Of a stretch of 64,000 nt of DNA, positions 33,547 through 43,533 are shown piece by piece. Both the position numbers and the translations under genes were made by a program. The notes below the pieces were generated by a model. The model saw nothing but the letters and a program-made list of their open reading frames with translations, searched no databases and was not told the DNA's origin. How positions within the stretch are numbered: the first letter of the stretch is position 1; every line of letters begins with the position of its first letter. Source of the DNA: Paenibacillus auburnensis (GTDB taxonomy: Bacteria > Bacillota > Bacilli > Paenibacillales > Paenibacillaceae); NCBI RefSeq assembly GCF_927798115.1, contig NZ_CAKMMG010000001.1:2046001-2110000 (forward strand). Reading direction: 5' to 3'.

Positions 33547-35370
33547 ATGAAAATTCAATTCCTCAAAAATATAAGTCTCCGCACCCAGTTTATCGCTTTG
33601 TTCATCCTCCTGATCACGATGACCTTGGGTATATTCGGGTACCGATACTATGTCATAAGCACAGCCGTCGTTACGGATATTGCCGAACAAAATGCCTATC
33701 AAATTGTAAAGAAGAACAATGACATCATCGACACCAAATTGTCTTTGATCGGGCAGAATATCGTCGCCTTCTCTAATGATAAAGAACTGTATGAAGCTTT
33801 TGGCACAATCCTTCCGGGCAATGATGAGGATATTCTGAAGCTTGACCATATTGTGAGCGATATCATCAAGAAATACTTCTCCCACTCCCAGGATATCTAT
33901 TCTGTACAGCTGGCTACAAGCTATTATACTTTCGGGCCAACCACATTCTACAGTGGAGAATACGGAAAAAGCTTCATTCCCGCAGATGCACTGAAAGCCT
34001 CTCGGATTTATCAAACCGCCGAAGCGGCCAAAGGCAAAATCATGTGGATTCCTACCTACAAATTCGCGGAAATGTTCCACATCCAGTATCTAGACAATAT
34101 AAAAACTGACTATGAGTATATGTTCTCCGCCGCAGAGATGCTTGACGGGGCAATCATAAATGGGAGTGTCTACTACACCTTTCCTGAAGGGGTTGAAGCT
34201 CCTGTACTGCTTGTTAATTTCAAAGAGGATTTCTTCAAAAATCTGCTGGAGGAGAGTATACCGATCGAAGGCAGCTATTACATGGTTCTCAGCCGGGAAG
34301 GCACCGTAATATCCAGTTCTGATGGTGTGGAGGAATTATCGTCCACATTAAATGCTCCATGGCTCTCCCAGATCATGAAGACGGAAAACGGCTTCGGCAC
34401 CATTGAAATAGCCGGCAGGAAAATGATTGTCTGTTATGACACCTCTGACGTAACCGGCTGGATCTCACTCATTGCCTTTCCTCAGGAGCAGCTCGCAGGT
34501 ACGATTATCGGGGCGATGCGCTCCACACTTTTATACTGGGCAGTCTTTATTCTCATCATCGCGGCAGTTGCGTCCTACTGGATTGCCGGACGTATTACCA
34601 ACCCCATCCGGCGGATTACCAGAGCGGTTAACCGCACCGGGAAAGGTGATTTCGAGGTCAAACTACCGGCTATAGGCACAAAGGAAATCCGTATTCTGAT
34701 CCATAACTTCAACCTCATGAATGAACGAATCGGCACGTTAATTGAGGAGAATTATGAAATCAAGCTTAAGGAAAAGGATGCGGAAATTACAGCCCTCAAC
34801 CTTCAGCTGGATCCGCATTTTATGTATAACACACTCAATATGATCAGCATGGTTGCCTTGGAGAACAATCAGGATGAGCTGAGTGAGATGATTATCAGCC
34901 TGTCACGCATGCTGAAGTATACGGTGAAGAACAACAAGGATCTGGTCCTGTTTGCAGAGGATTTCGCTTATCTTGAAGGGTATATCTACTTAATGTCCAA
35001 GCGGTTTGAAGGAAAAGTAGAGATTCAGCTGGAGATGGATCAACGGATCCTGTCCACGACAGTGCCTAAATTTCTTATGCAGCCCTTTGTCGAGAACGTA
35101 TTTGTACACAGTTTCAGAATCAAGCGTACCGGAAAGCTCGTCATTCGTACAGAAATAGACAATAATACGCGGCGGTTCATCATTGAAGACAATGGAGATG
35201 GTATTGCAGCAGAGAAGCTGCAGGAAATTCAGCATTATTCGGGCAGCTCGGTGGGAATGCTCAATGTTCAGAACCGTATCCGGATAATTTACGGCGGCTT
35301 ATATGGAGTCGAAGTCAGAAGTGTCCTGGGACAAGGAACTTCCGTAACGATAAGTCTGCCATATCAATAA
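33547..35370 (+). CDS. YesM-type sensor histidine kinase
   Basis: The product is 607 residues. A membrane segment near 15-36 and another near 320-342 bracket a dCache-like extracellular region of about 280 residues. A HAMP domain follows (RITNPIRRITRAVN). The His_kinase motif LNLQLDPHFMYNTLN carries the phospho-acceptor, and the ATPase domain has an N box in PFVENVFVHSF and a G box at EDNGDGI. In this gene order the regulator precedes the kinase, the reverse of the pair at 373-3725. Its stop lies one base from the stop of the convergent kinase at 35372. Confidence 0.92.
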   Translation: MKIQFLKNISLRTQFIALFILLITMTLGIFGYRYYVISTAVVTDIAEQNAYQIVKKNNDIIDTKLSLIGQNIVAFSNDKELYEAFGTILPGNDEDILKLDHIVSDIIKKYFSHSQDIYSVQLATSYYTFGPTTFYSGEYGKSFIPADALKASRIYQTAEAAKGKIMWIPTYKFAEMFHIQYLDNIKTDYEYMFSAAEMLDGAIINGSVYYTFPEGVEAPVLLVNFKEDFFKNLLEESIPIEGSYYMVLSREGTVISSSDGVEELSSTLNAPWLSQIMKTENGFGTIEIAGRKMIVCYDTSDVTGWISLIAFPQEQLAGTIIGAMRSTLLYWAVFILIIAAVASYWIAGRITNPIRRITRAVNRTGKGDFEVKLPAIGTKEIRILIHNFNLMNERIGTLIEENYEIKLKEKDAEITALNLQLDPHFMYNTLNMISMVALENNQDELSEMIISLSRMLKYTVKNNKDLVLFAEDFAYLEGYIYLMSKRFEGKVEIQLEMDQRILSTTVPKFLMQPFVENVFVHSFRIKRTGKLVIRTEIDNNTRRFIIEDNGDGIAAEKLQEIQHYSGSSVGMLNVQNRIRIIYGGLYGVEVRSVLGQGTSVTISLPYQ

Positions 35371-35371
35371 A

Positions 35372-36421
35372 CTAGCACCCCCCAAAGGGGAAGGTAATCG
35401 CAAATACCGAGCCTTCCCCCGGCGTGCTCTCAACCGAAATTCCTCCTCCGCACAGCTCCACAATACGCCGGACCAGCGGCAGCCCGAGGCCGTTGCCTTC
35501 GGCCGACCGCGATTGATCCCCCTGATAGAATTTCACGAAGATATGCTTCATTACTTCCTCTGTCATACCGATACCGGAATCTGTGATTGTCACAGTAACG
35601 GCATGGCCTGTTGTGGAGAGATCGACGGTAATTTCCCCTCCGCTGTCCGTAAATTTAATAGCATTCCCAAGTAAATTCAGCCATACCTGCATCAGCAGAT
35701 CCTCGTTGCCATAGAACACGACAGGTTCAAGGTTGAGGTCCAGATTGATATCTTTGTCATTCCACTGGGCTTCCAGCAGCAGCAGGGCCTGGCGGATTTG
35801 CTCATCAAGGCCGAAATGGCTTTTGTCCACGATGAATTCCTGATTCTCCAGCTTGGACAGCTTCAGGATGTTACTGGACAGTGAGGACAGCTGCCTCGTG
35901 CTCTCAATGATCAGACGGCTGTATTCCTGGCGTTCCTTCGGTGAAAGATCATGATCCTGCATTAAGGTGGCATAACCCTCAATCGCCGCAATCGGGGTCT
36001 TGAATTCATGCGAGACATTAACGATAAAATCATTGCGCAGTGTCTCAATGCCGCCCAGCTCATGCACCATACGGTTGAAATTGACGGCCATCTCCCCAAG
36101 CACATCGACTCTATGATCCTCATGCGCAACTCTAATGCTGAAATCTCCTTTGGCAACCTGCTTGGCGGCTTCACTGAGATCGATGATCGGGGTCAGGATT
36201 TTACGTCCAGAAATCGCAGTTATAACCGTCCCGATCAAGATGCTGGCAACCATTACGAAGGAAATCGGCCAAAAGATATTGAACCGGCCCACATCAATAA
36301 TTCCCGAATGTACGATCAAAAAGCTCATCAGTGCCATTAATAGCGCCGCGCTCAGCATAATCAAGAACACCATTAGAACCAGCGTCCCCCACAGATTGCG
36401 TATTTTTCTCGGTCTGATCAA
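35372..36421 (-). CDS. HAMP-type sensor histidine kinase
   Basis: This 349-residue kinase has two membrane segments (about 12-37 and 48-70) with only a ten-residue extracellular link, then HAMP, HisKA with H138 in NVSHEFKTPI, and HATPase with DSGIGM and GNGLGLPL. The very short external loop is typical of kinases that sense the membrane or a partner transporter rather than a soluble ligand. It overlaps the regulator gene by four bases. The MacB-like transporter facing the pair is the probable partner and target. Confidence 0.9.
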   Translation of the reverse strand: MIRPRKIRNLWGTLVLMVFLIMLSAALLMALMSFLIVHSGIIDVGRFNIFWPISFVMVASILIGTVITAISGRKILTPIIDLSEAAKQVAKGDFSIRVAHEDHRVDVLGEMAVNFNRMVHELGGIETLRNDFIVNVSHEFKTPIAAIEGYATLMQDHDLSPKERQEYSRLIIESTRQLSSLSSNILKLSKLENQEFIVDKSHFGLDEQIRQALLLLEAQWNDKDINLDLNLEPVVFYGNEDLLMQVWLNLLGNAIKFTDSGGEITVDLSTTGHAVTVTITDSGIGMTEEVMKHIFVKFYQGDQSRSAEGNGLGLPLVRRIVELCGGGISVESTPGEGSVFAITFPFGGC

Positions 36422-37092
36422 CAGCGTTTCACCGCCTTATACCCTAATCCCCGGACGGTAACAATCTCGAATTCAGGACAGTCCTTGAAGCGTTCACGCA
36501 GCCTGTTGATATGCACATCTACAGTTCGCGCATCCGTTTCTGAGTCCATCCCCCAGATCTCGTCCATCAGCTGCTGGCGGGTAAAGATTTTGTTCGGGTA
36601 GGACAGCAGCTTGTATAGAAGGTAGAACTCCTTTTGGGGCAGCAGCAGGCTTTTCTCCCCGCGGTAGACCGTAATGGAATCTGAATCCAGTATGACCTCC
36701 CCGATTACCAGCCTGCGTTCATTCGCAATCTGTGCCCGTCGCAGCAGTGCCCCGACCCGCAAAATCATCTCGTTCACATCAATCGGCTTCACCATATAAT
36801 CATCCGTGCCGGCCAGATACCCGCGCTGCTTGTCCTTGAAGCTTTCTTTTGCGGTAACCATCAGCACCGGAGTATTATAGCCTGCCTCTCTCAGCCTTTG
36901 GATCAGTTCATATCCGTCCACGTTTGGCATCATAATATCCGAGATAATCAAATCAATATAATGTGTATCCAGCAGCTCCAGCGCATGTTGTCCATCCACT
37001 GCCACCACCGGGTTATACCCGTGTTTGGTAAGCACCGTGCCGATCAGCTGCCGCAGCTTATCGTTGTCCTCTACTACAAGAATGTTGATCAT
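36418..37092 (-). CDS. OmpR-family response regulator
   Basis: The product is 224 residues. The receiver domain has VEDN near 7-10, D52 (LIISDIMMP) and K in VKPID near 103. A winged-helix domain at about 130-222 ends in RGLGYKAV. It is first in a two-gene operon with the kinase. The 212-base gap to the divergent ABC gene contains direct repeats TTATGAAC at 11-base spacing, a typical site for this family. Confidence 0.92.
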   Translation of the reverse strand: MINILVVEDNDKLRQLIGTVLTKHGYNPVVAVDGQHALELLDTHYIDLIISDIMMPNVDGYELIQRLREAGYNTPVLMVTAKESFKDKQRGYLAGTDDYMVKPIDVNEMILRVGALLRRAQIANERRLVIGEVILDSDSITVYRGEKSLLLPQKEFYLLYKLLSYPNKIFTRQQLMDEIWGMDSETDARTVDVHINRLRERFKDCPEFEIVTVRGLGYKAVKRC

Positions 37093-37148
37093 TTCTCCAC
37101 CTGCGTTCCCTCAAGGTTCGGTAATCCTTATAACATTGTACAACAACT

Positions 37149-37255
37149 TTATGAACCCATTATGAACGGAGAGCGTAACACTTACTATACATAGGCAGCT
37201 CCCCGGCTGCCAGGCTGTACGAGTTGATGTTCAGTTCATAATCGTATGTTACGCT
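37149..37255. promoter_or_regulatory. repeats between the two-component operon and the ABC transporter
   Basis: TTATGAAC occurs at 37149 and 37160, eleven bases apart. An inverted copy, GTTCATAA, lies at 37234-37241. AGCGTAACA at 37172-37180 has an exact inverted copy TGTTACGCT at 37247-37255. Two sets of repeats in a divergent promoter region suggest that the OmpR-type regulator binds near both promoters. Confidence 0.5.
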
Positions 37256-37304
37256 TTGCACACACAAGAGAGATGGATGGATTAAGAGAGGATGAGAGTA
37301 CGGT

Positions 37305-39695
37305 ATGCTGCAATTGAAAAACATTTCTAAAAGTTATACAACGGGCAGTTTCACGCAAATTGCCTTAAATGATGTCAGTCTGGACTTCAGAAAAAACGAG
37401 TTTGTGGCGATTCTCGGACCCAGCGGTTCCGGCAAAACAACCTGTCTGAATTTGATCGGCGGGCTTGACCAGTATGACAACGGGGACCTGATTATTAACG
37501 GAACCTCGACCAAACATTTCAAGGACAGTGACTGGGATGCTTACCGCAATAACAGTGTGGGCTTTATTTTTCAGAGCTATAATCTGATCTCCCACCTGAG
37601 CATTACAGACAATGTGGAAATGGGCATGACCTTAAGCGGCGTGAGTGCCGAAGTCAAACACCGCAAGGCTGTAGAAGCGCTGGAGAAGGTCGGACTTAAG
37701 GAGCATATCCACAAAAAGCCCGGCCAGCTATCTGGAGGCCAGATGCAGCGTGTTGCCATCGCCAGAGCACTGGCTAATGATCCCGACATTATTCTCGCCG
37801 ATGAGCCGACCGGTGCACTGGATACGGTAACCAGCGAACAGATTATGGAGCTAATCAAAGAGATTGCCAAGGATAAGCTGGTTGTCATGGTCACCCACAA
37901 TCCGGAGCTGGCCGAGACTTATGCCGACCGGATCGTACAGTTCAGAGATGGAAAGGTCATTTCGGACAGCAATCCCCCTGACGAGATTCAGGAGAATACC
38001 AATTATCAGCTGAAAAAGACGGCAATGAGCTATTTTACCGCCCTCAAATTATCCGGCAAAAATATCTCCACCAAAAAATGGAGAACGGCTCTCACCGCCT
38101 TCGCCTCCAGCATCGGCATTATCGGTATTGCGTTGATTCTGTCGCTCTCGAACGGGTTCGACAAGCAGATCAGCAGCTATGAATCCGGCGCCTTATCCAA
38201 TTTCCCGGTGACCATCAATGAATCGGCTGCCAGCATTGATCTGTCCAGCCGGCCATCGGAAGATGCCGGAAAGAAAGACAAAAAGTGGAAAGAATTCACC
38301 AGTGCGGGTGAAATCTACCCTTATGATCCATCCGCCAACACGGTTATGCATACGAATGTGCTAAGTGAAGAGTATCTGAAGTATCTGGACGGTATCGATC
38401 CTGCCCTGCTGGACGGCGTATCCTACAGCCGCAAGGTCAACATGAATATCCTTAGGTCCGATGGCGAGACCGCCGTCCCCGTCGATACAGCTAGTCTGAA
38501 CTTTACCTCGTATCCCGACAAACCCGCCGGTGTTGAAGGCAGCTATCTTGCTGATTACTATGATCTGCTGGCCGGAAGCCTGCCGGAGAAGTCTACGGAC
38601 CTCGTTATGGTCGTTGATGAATATAACCGGATGAGCCAAAGCATTCTCGAAGCCCTCGGCCTCGATTATAAAGCAGCTAACATCAGCTTCGATGATATTG
38701 TCGGCCGGGAGTTCAAGCTGATCTATAACGATGATTACTATATCGAATCTGACGGCATGTTTAAGCTAAACGGCAATGCTGCCAATCTGAGTGCAATGTA
38801 CAACAGCGGCAATGCCGTCACGTTGAAAATTTCTGGAATCATCCGCAAGCAGCAGGATTCCCCAATGTCCACCATGTCGGCGGGAATCGCCTACTCTGAC
38901 AGTCTGGCGGAAGAGTTTATAACCAATGCGAAGAATTCCTCCATTGTCAAAGCCCAGGAACAGCAGGAGCAGGTCAACGTGCTTACCGGGAAGGTATTCT
39001 CACAGGTCAGCGGCATGGGCAGCGGTATGGGTATGGGCATGAGCTTCAGTATGGGCAACTCCAGCGCAAGCTCGGATCCAGGCAGCTCAGTGTCCAAGGA
39101 AGATACGCTTGCCGCCCTGGGTGCTGTAGCTACTCCATCTTCAATCTCTTTATATCCTAAAGATTTTGAAGCTAAAGAGGGCATCGTGAAGTATCTGGAT
39201 CAATGGAATGAAGGCCGCAGCGACAAAGAAATGATTGTCTACACCGATTTAGCTGAGATGGTCACCAGTCTCTCCAGCGGCATTATGGACGGAATTACCA
39301 TGGTGCTGATCGCCTTTGCCTCCATCTCGCTGGTCGTATCCCTGATTATGATCGGGATCATCACCTACATCTCCGTGCTTGAACGGACCAAAGAAATCGG
39401 TGTACTCCGCGCCTTGGGTGCACGCAAAAAGGATATTACGCGTGTCTTCAATGCCGAGACCTGCATTATCGGTTCGCTCTCGGGACTGCTGGGCATCGGG
39501 ATCGCTTATCTGCTGACCATTCCCGTCAACATCATCCTCAAGTCGATTACCGACCTGTCGAATGTGGCCCAGCTGAATCCGCTGCATGCCTTCGGACTCG
39601 TGGTACTCAGCGTCGGACTGACCATGCTGGGCGGATTCATCCCTGCCAAATTCGCAGCAAAAAAAGATCCGGTGGTTGCACTGCGCAGCGAATAA
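37305..39695 (+). CDS. MacB-like ABC transporter, ATPase fused to permease
   Basis: The 796-residue protein begins with a LolD/MacB-type ATPase (Walker [10 protein letters not shown] near 39-47, signature LSGGQMQR, Walker [12 protein letters not shown]). A permease follows with a membrane segment near 265-285, a large external domain (about 290-650) and three C-terminal membrane segments of the FtsX fold, ending near [10 protein letters not shown] and [14 protein letters not shown]. MacB-type machines do not carry substrate through the membrane but pull on external partners. In Firmicutes such fusions are often linked to peptide-antibiotic stress. The external domain contains a glycine-methionine-serine rich stretch at about 565-590. 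Confidence 0.9.
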   Translation: MLQLKNISKSYTTGSFTQIALNDVSLDFRKNEFVAILGPSGSGKTTCLNLIGGLDQYDNGDLIINGTSTKHFKDSDWDAYRNNSVGFIFQSYNLISHLSITDNVEMGMTLSGVSAEVKHRKAVEALEKVGLKEHIHKKPGQLSGGQMQRVAIARALANDPDIILADEPTGALDTVTSEQIMELIKEIAKDKLVVMVTHNPELAETYADRIVQFRDGKVISDSNPPDEIQENTNYQLKKTAMSYFTALKLSGKNISTKKWRTALTAFASSIGIIGIALILSLSNGFDKQISSYESGALSNFPVTINESAASIDLSSRPSEDAGKKDKKWKEFTSAGEIYPYDPSANTVMHTNVLSEEYLKYLDGIDPALLDGVSYSRKVNMNILRSDGETAVPVDTASLNFTSYPDKPAGVEGSYLADYYDLLAGSLPEKSTDLVMVVDEYNRMSQSILEALGLDYKAANISFDDIVGREFKLIYNDDYYIESDGMFKLNGNAANLSAMYNSGNAVTLKISGIIRKQQDSPMSTMSAGIAYSDSLAEEFITNAKNSSIVKAQEQQEQVNVLTGKVFSQVSGMGSGMGMGMSFSMGNSSASSDPGSSVSKEDTLAALGAVATPSSISLYPKDFEAKEGIVKYLDQWNEGRSDKEMIVYTDLAEMVTSLSSGIMDGITMVLIAFASISLVVSLIMIGIITYISVLERTKEIGVLRALGARKKDITRVFNAETCIIGSLSGLLGIGIAYLLTIPVNIILKSITDLSNVAQLNPLHAFGLVVLSVGLTMLGGFIPAKFAAKKDPVVALRSE

Positions 39696-39733
39696 GTTAC
39701 CTTGTGAACAGCGGAATATAGTTAGTTATGAAG

Positions 39734-39762
39734 GAGCCGGTCTTGGACCGGCCCCTTTTTTT
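39734..39762 (+). terminator. terminator of the MacB-like gene
   Basis: GCCGGTC at 39736-39742 pairs with GACCGGC at 39746-39752, followed by seven T. It lies 40 bases after the stop. Confidence 0.88.
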
Positions 39763-39817
39763 CATTATAATGAATAAAAAACGATATATTGGAGCACATA
39801 AATGAGAAATTTCCGAA

Positions 39818-40072
39818 GTGGTGCTGTGCTCTTGGCCTGTTCCCAAAAATCCGTATGAAAAACATGTGTTCAAAACGGATTCCGTGAATCTCTATATCGT
39901 CATCGGAACAAGAAGCTCTGCCTATACCGGAGATTTCGAAGCCTACCATAATGCTGACCTGTTCACGATGGAGCTCAGCGAGCGGTTGTCTGCGCTTATG
40001 GTTCCTCCCTCAAATGAGAATGCAGTTTATCTTTTCAGACGGAAAAACCCGGTGATCCGGCGAACCTATTAA
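39818..40072 (+). CDS. doubtful small open frame or gene remnant, 84 aa
   Basis: The frame has no ATG; the first usable codon is GTG at 39818, and a stop lies five codons earlier. Residues 8-70 look protein-like. I recognise no family. An ATG at 39802, preceded by GGAG, is in another frame that stops after 18 codons, so a frameshifted remnant is possible. Its last ten codons lie in the terminator hairpin at 40047-40088. It may be non-coding. Confidence 0.25.
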   Translation: MVLCSWPVPKNPYEKHVFKTDSVNLYIVIGTRSSAYTGDFEAYHNADLFTMELSERLSALMVPPSNENAVYLFRRKNPVIRRTY

Positions 40073-40088
40073 TCGCCGGTAACCGGGT
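40047..40088. terminator. bidirectional terminator before the MazG-like gene end
   Basis: ACCCGGT pairs with ACCGGGT and, inside it, CCGGCG pairs with CGCCGG. T runs lie on both outer sides. It can end the minus-strand MazG-like gene whose stop is at 40098. Confidence 0.8.
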
Positions 40089-40097
40089 GATTTTTCC

Positions 40098-40388
40098 CTA
40101 ATCCCAATTTCTGAGGTCATTAATCCCTTTCTTCTCGCTAAACGCTTTCTCCAGATCAATGTCCAGCTTATTGGCCAGATCAAAAATATTCCACACGACA
40201 TCGTACATCTCGTAGCCCAGGTTCGCTTTTCGTTCCGCATCGGGATGAAAGGACACGGACAGCACTTCCTTGGCTAATTCGCCGACCTCAGTCATCAAGT
40301 ATAACATCCGCTGCTCTATGGTACTCGTATCAAAGCCCTTCACTTCACTAAATGCTCTAACATACTGCTGAAATTCTGATGCGTTCAT
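40098..40388 (-). CDS. MazG-like nucleotide pyrophosphohydrolase
   Basis: The product is 96 residues. It shows the MazG signature with acidic metal ligands: TEVGELAKEVL near residues 33-43 (the ExxE pattern) and the later D pair in YEMYDVVWNIFDLAN near 59-73. Short single-domain MazG-like proteins hydrolyse non-canonical nucleoside triphosphates to monophosphates. The substrate is unknown. A ribosome site GGAAGGA precedes the ATG. It appears monocistronic. Confidence 0.87.
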   Translation of the reverse strand: MNASEFQQYVRAFSEVKGFDTSTIEQRMLYLMTEVGELAKEVLSVSFHPDAERKANLGYEMYDVVWNIFDLANKLDIDLEKAFSEKKGINDLRNWD

Positions 40389-40447
40389 TCCTTCCGCTCC
40401 TCATGAGTTCTTTAATCTTCGAATCTCATTATACATCCTCTACTAGA

Positions 40448-40483
40448 CAAAAAAACGCAGAGCCCGAAAATACGGGCCCTGCT
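40448..40483 (-). terminator. terminator of the glucuronate operon
   Basis: GCAGAGCCCG at 40457-40466 pairs with CGGGCCCTGC at 40473-40482, with one mismatch. A run of seven T follows on the minus strand. It lies 20 bases after the uxaC stop. Confidence 0.88.
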
Positions 40484-40503
40484 CCTATAAGGATAACGGA
40501 CAA

Positions 40504-41907
40504 TCAGCCTAATTCAAAATAACGGTCAGCATTATGAAAACAGATATCCTGTACGATTCGGCCCAGGAAAGGCAGATCCCTTGGCGCTTCGCCGTTCACG
40601 ACCCAGCCTCCGATCAGGTTGCACAGAATACGGCGGAAATACTCGTGGCGCGTGTAGGATAGAAACGATCTGGAATCCGTCAGCATGCCTACAAAGCAGC
40701 TGAGCAGACCAAGATTCGACAGGGATGTCAGCTGCTTGATCATGCCGTCCTTCTGGTCGTTGTACCACCAGCCGGAGCCGAACTGGATTTTGCCCTTGAT
40801 GCCGTCGCCCTGAAAAGAACCAATCATCGCTGCCAGCACATCATTCTGTGCCGCATTCAGATTGTAAATGATCGTCTTGGGCAGTTCGCCGGTCCGGTCA
40901 AGCCCGTCGAGCAGCTTATATAACCGGTCGGCATAGCTGTTGTCGCCAATGGTATCGAAGCCTGTATCCGGCCCCAGCTCACGGAATCTGCGTGTATTCG
41001 GATTTCGGATTGCCCCGATATGCAGCTGCATGGTCCAGCCGTGTGCAGCGTATTTCCGGCCCATGGCCAGCAGCAGCGCAGTCGCGTATTGGTCACATTC
41101 CAGCCTGCTGAGGTTGTCACCGCCCAGACGTCTGCTGAAGATGTCTTCGAGGACTGAGGCCGGAGCTTCTTCATACGGCAGATGCGAGAACCCGTGGTCG
41201 GAAATCATGCAGCCCTGACGGTGGAAATATTCAATCCGCTCCAGCAAGGCACGTTCCATCAGTGCGAAGCTGGTAATCGGGTACCCTGCCACCTGCTCCA
41301 GACTGGAGACATACCCAGGGAAGGTCTCTGCTTCAATCAGCAGCGCCTTATCCGGACGGAAAGTTGGCGTGACGCCGGTTTTGAACGCCTGCTGCCCGGA
41401 AATCTGCCCGTGATAACGCAGATCGTCGACAGGATCATCTGTGGTGCAGATCCATTTCACATTGGAGCGTGTGATCAGTCCCTGTGCGGAGAAGCCCTTA
41501 TCTGCAATCAGCGTATTGCAATGCTCATAGATTTCCCGCCAGTTCTGGGAATTCAGCTGTTCCTCCACGCCAAAATAGCGCTTCAGCTCCAAGGCCGACC
41601 AGTGAAACAGCGGATTGCCCACGGTAAAAGGAAGAACCTCGCTCCACTTGGCGAACTTTTCTTCATCTGAAGCCGGACCGGTTATATAGTTCTCCTCCAC
41701 GCCGAACGTTCTCAGCGCGCGCCATTTATAATGATCCCCGCCCAGCCAGACCTCAGTGATGCTGTTGAACCGTTTATCTTCAGCGATGGCCTGCGGATCA
41801 AGATGGCAGTGGTAGTCTATAATCGGCAAGTCCTTGGCGAACTCATGATAGAGTATCCGGGCTTCCTCAGACTGCAGCAGAAAATCCTCATGAATCAGTG
41901 CCTTCAT
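40504..41907 (-). CDS. uxaC: glucuronate isomerase
   Basis: The product is 467 residues, full length for UxaC. The N-terminal DYHCHLDP near 31-38 supplies the metal-binding histidines of the amidohydrolase-like fold, with QLHIGAIRN further on. It converts D-glucuronate to D-fructuronate (or galacturonate to tagaturonate) in the cytoplasm. It is the last gene of the uxuA-uxuB-uxaC operon, starting 14 bases after uxuB. The operon fits with the GH67 alpha-glucuronidase at 52257, which supplies glucuronate from xylan fragments. Confidence 0.95.
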   Translation of the reverse strand: MKALIHEDFLLQSEEARILYHEFAKDLPIIDYHCHLDPQAIAEDKRFNSITEVWLGGDHYKWRALRTFGVEENYITGPASDEEKFAKWSEVLPFTVGNPLFHWSALELKRYFGVEEQLNSQNWREIYEHCNTLIADKGFSAQGLITRSNVKWICTTDDPVDDLRYHGQISGQQAFKTGVTPTFRPDKALLIEAETFPGYVSSLEQVAGYPITSFALMERALLERIEYFHRQGCMISDHGFSHLPYEEAPASVLEDIFSRRLGGDNLSRLECDQYATALLLAMGRKYAAHGWTMQLHIGAIRNPNTRRFRELGPDTGFDTIGDNSYADRLYKLLDGLDRTGELPKTIIYNLNAAQNDVLAAMIGSFQGDGIKGKIQFGSGWWYNDQKDGMIKQLTSLSNLGLLSCFVGMLTDSRSFLSYTRHEYFRRILCNLIGGWVVNGEAPRDLPFLGRIVQDICFHNADRYFELG

Positions 41908-41921
41908 TTGCTCATGTCCCC

Positions 41922-43532
41922 TTATTTCAGATACTTCTCCAGTGTGCGTCTTACCGCTCCCGGTCCGGCCAGCAGCTCGTAGAACATACCCTCAATCTTA
42001 TCGCCCAGGCCGATGTCATAGAGCTTCACGCCAAACAGCTGTTCATCCTGCAGAATTGCCCGCACATGGGTATATGTGTCTCCCAGAACAACACCCTGCA
42101 GATGCCCCTGCAAAGTTTCAAGCAGCGGGTCAGGACTGAGCGTGAAGGCATTCCCTTCATCATCCACGCCAAGCAGATAGCGGCACCAGACGGCAATCGC
42201 CAGCGGAATGGCTGTCAGCCCGGCCGGATCCAGATCCTCTCTGCGGATATACGATTTAATCGTTTCTCCAAAGCGGATGCCGACCTTCTGCGAGGTGTCG
42301 GTTGCAATCCGCTGCGGTGTGTCGGGAATAAACGGATTGGCGAAGCGCTCCTGCAGCACCTCATCCAGGAACTGCTTCGGACTAAGGATGCCCGGATCCA
42401 CAACTACCGGCAGCCCTTCCGTGTAGCCGATGATTTCCACAAATTTGCGCAGCGTATCGTCCTTCATCTCATCGGCAATCAGTGTATAGCTGAGCAGACA
42501 GCCCGACACGGCGAGTGCGGTATGCAGCGGATTAAGACAGGTGGTCACCTTCATCGTCTCCACCTTATTGACGGTATCCCGGTCGGTGAAAATAATGCCC
42601 GCCTGCTCAAGCGGAGGACGGCCGTTCGTGAACTTGTCTTCAATGACCAGATATTCACTGATCTCAGCGTTTACAAACGGGGCAGTATAGGTATTCTTGG
42701 AGGTGACAATCACCTCCATCTCACCAATCCCCTGTTCAAGCAGCGCTGCCTGCACCGTTTCCGACGGGCGCGGCGTGATTTTGTCGATCATCGACAGCGG
42801 GAAGGTGATCAGCTGCTCGTTCAGCAGATAGTCTACGAAGCCTGCTTCCACCGAACCTTTTGCCGCCCATTCCTTGGCAATTGTGACAATCCCGTTCTTG
42901 AGCTTATCCCCGTTATGAGAGCAGTTATCCATGCTGACAAAAGTCATCGGGTACGCACCCTTCAGATAACGCTTGTATGCAAGGGCAGCCACGATGCTCA
43001 TCGCATGGATCGGCTGCTCGGGTCCGCCGGCGATATCCTTCTCCACAATGCCGAGATACTGGCCGTTTGGTCCGGTCAGGGAATACCCCTTCTCCGTGAT
43101 CGTGAAGCTGGCCATCTGCAGGCTCGGGTTCTCAAAGATTTCCGTCAGCCGCCGATCATCCGCTTCGAGGGTTTTGTCGGCAGTGATGCCTTCCGTGATG
43201 CTGCTGACCACTTTTTTCTGGAAGTCGCCGCGTGCATTCATCAGCACCAGCAGGGTCAAATTGTCATACGGCTTGTAGACTTTGTCGATCATTTCAAAAT
43301 CAAACGTCTCCGCCGCAATGATCCCGGTGTCCGCAGCCCCGCTGTCCAGCAGCTTCTGGTGGGCATTGGCCACAAACCCGCGGAAGATGTTGCCTGCGCC
43401 GAAATGTACCCATTTCGGCTTCTCCAGCGTGTTCTTCGCTACGGTGTCATAGTCGAACTTGGGAAGCTCAACACCGGCGGCCTCCCAGGAGGCCGCCTCA
43501 TTCCGGATACTGGATCGGGTCAGGCGCAACAT
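41922..43532 (-). CDS. uxuB: fructuronate reductase (mannitol dehydrogenase family)
   Basis: The product is 536 residues of the long-chain mannitol dehydrogenase family. The cofactor-binding end has HFGAGNIFRGF near 43-53, and the catalytic region has the family motif DNCSHNGDKLK near residue 208 with the conserved lysine. It reduces D-fructuronate to D-mannonate with NADH. Tagaturonate reductase (UxaB) is the alternative, but the neighbouring uxuA makes UxuB the better choice. The ATG lies one base after the uxuA stop with AAAGGAGG upstream. Confidence 0.9.
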   Translation of the reverse strand: MLRLTRSSIRNEAASWEAAGVELPKFDYDTVAKNTLEKPKWVHFGAGNIFRGFVANAHQKLLDSGAADTGIIAAETFDFEMIDKVYKPYDNLTLLVLMNARGDFQKKVVSSITEGITADKTLEADDRRLTEIFENPSLQMASFTITEKGYSLTGPNGQYLGIVEKDIAGGPEQPIHAMSIVAALAYKRYLKGAYPMTFVSMDNCSHNGDKLKNGIVTIAKEWAAKGSVEAGFVDYLLNEQLITFPLSMIDKITPRPSETVQAALLEQGIGEMEVIVTSKNTYTAPFVNAEISEYLVIEDKFTNGRPPLEQAGIIFTDRDTVNKVETMKVTTCLNPLHTALAVSGCLLSYTLIADEMKDDTLRKFVEIIGYTEGLPVVVDPGILSPKQFLDEVLQERFANPFIPDTPQRIATDTSQKVGIRFGETIKSYIRREDLDPAGLTAIPLAIAVWCRYLLGVDDEGNAFTLSPDPLLETLQGHLQGVVLGDTYTHVRAILQDEQLFGVKLYDIGLGDKIEGMFYELLAGPGAVRRTLEKYLK

Positions 43533-43533
43533 G

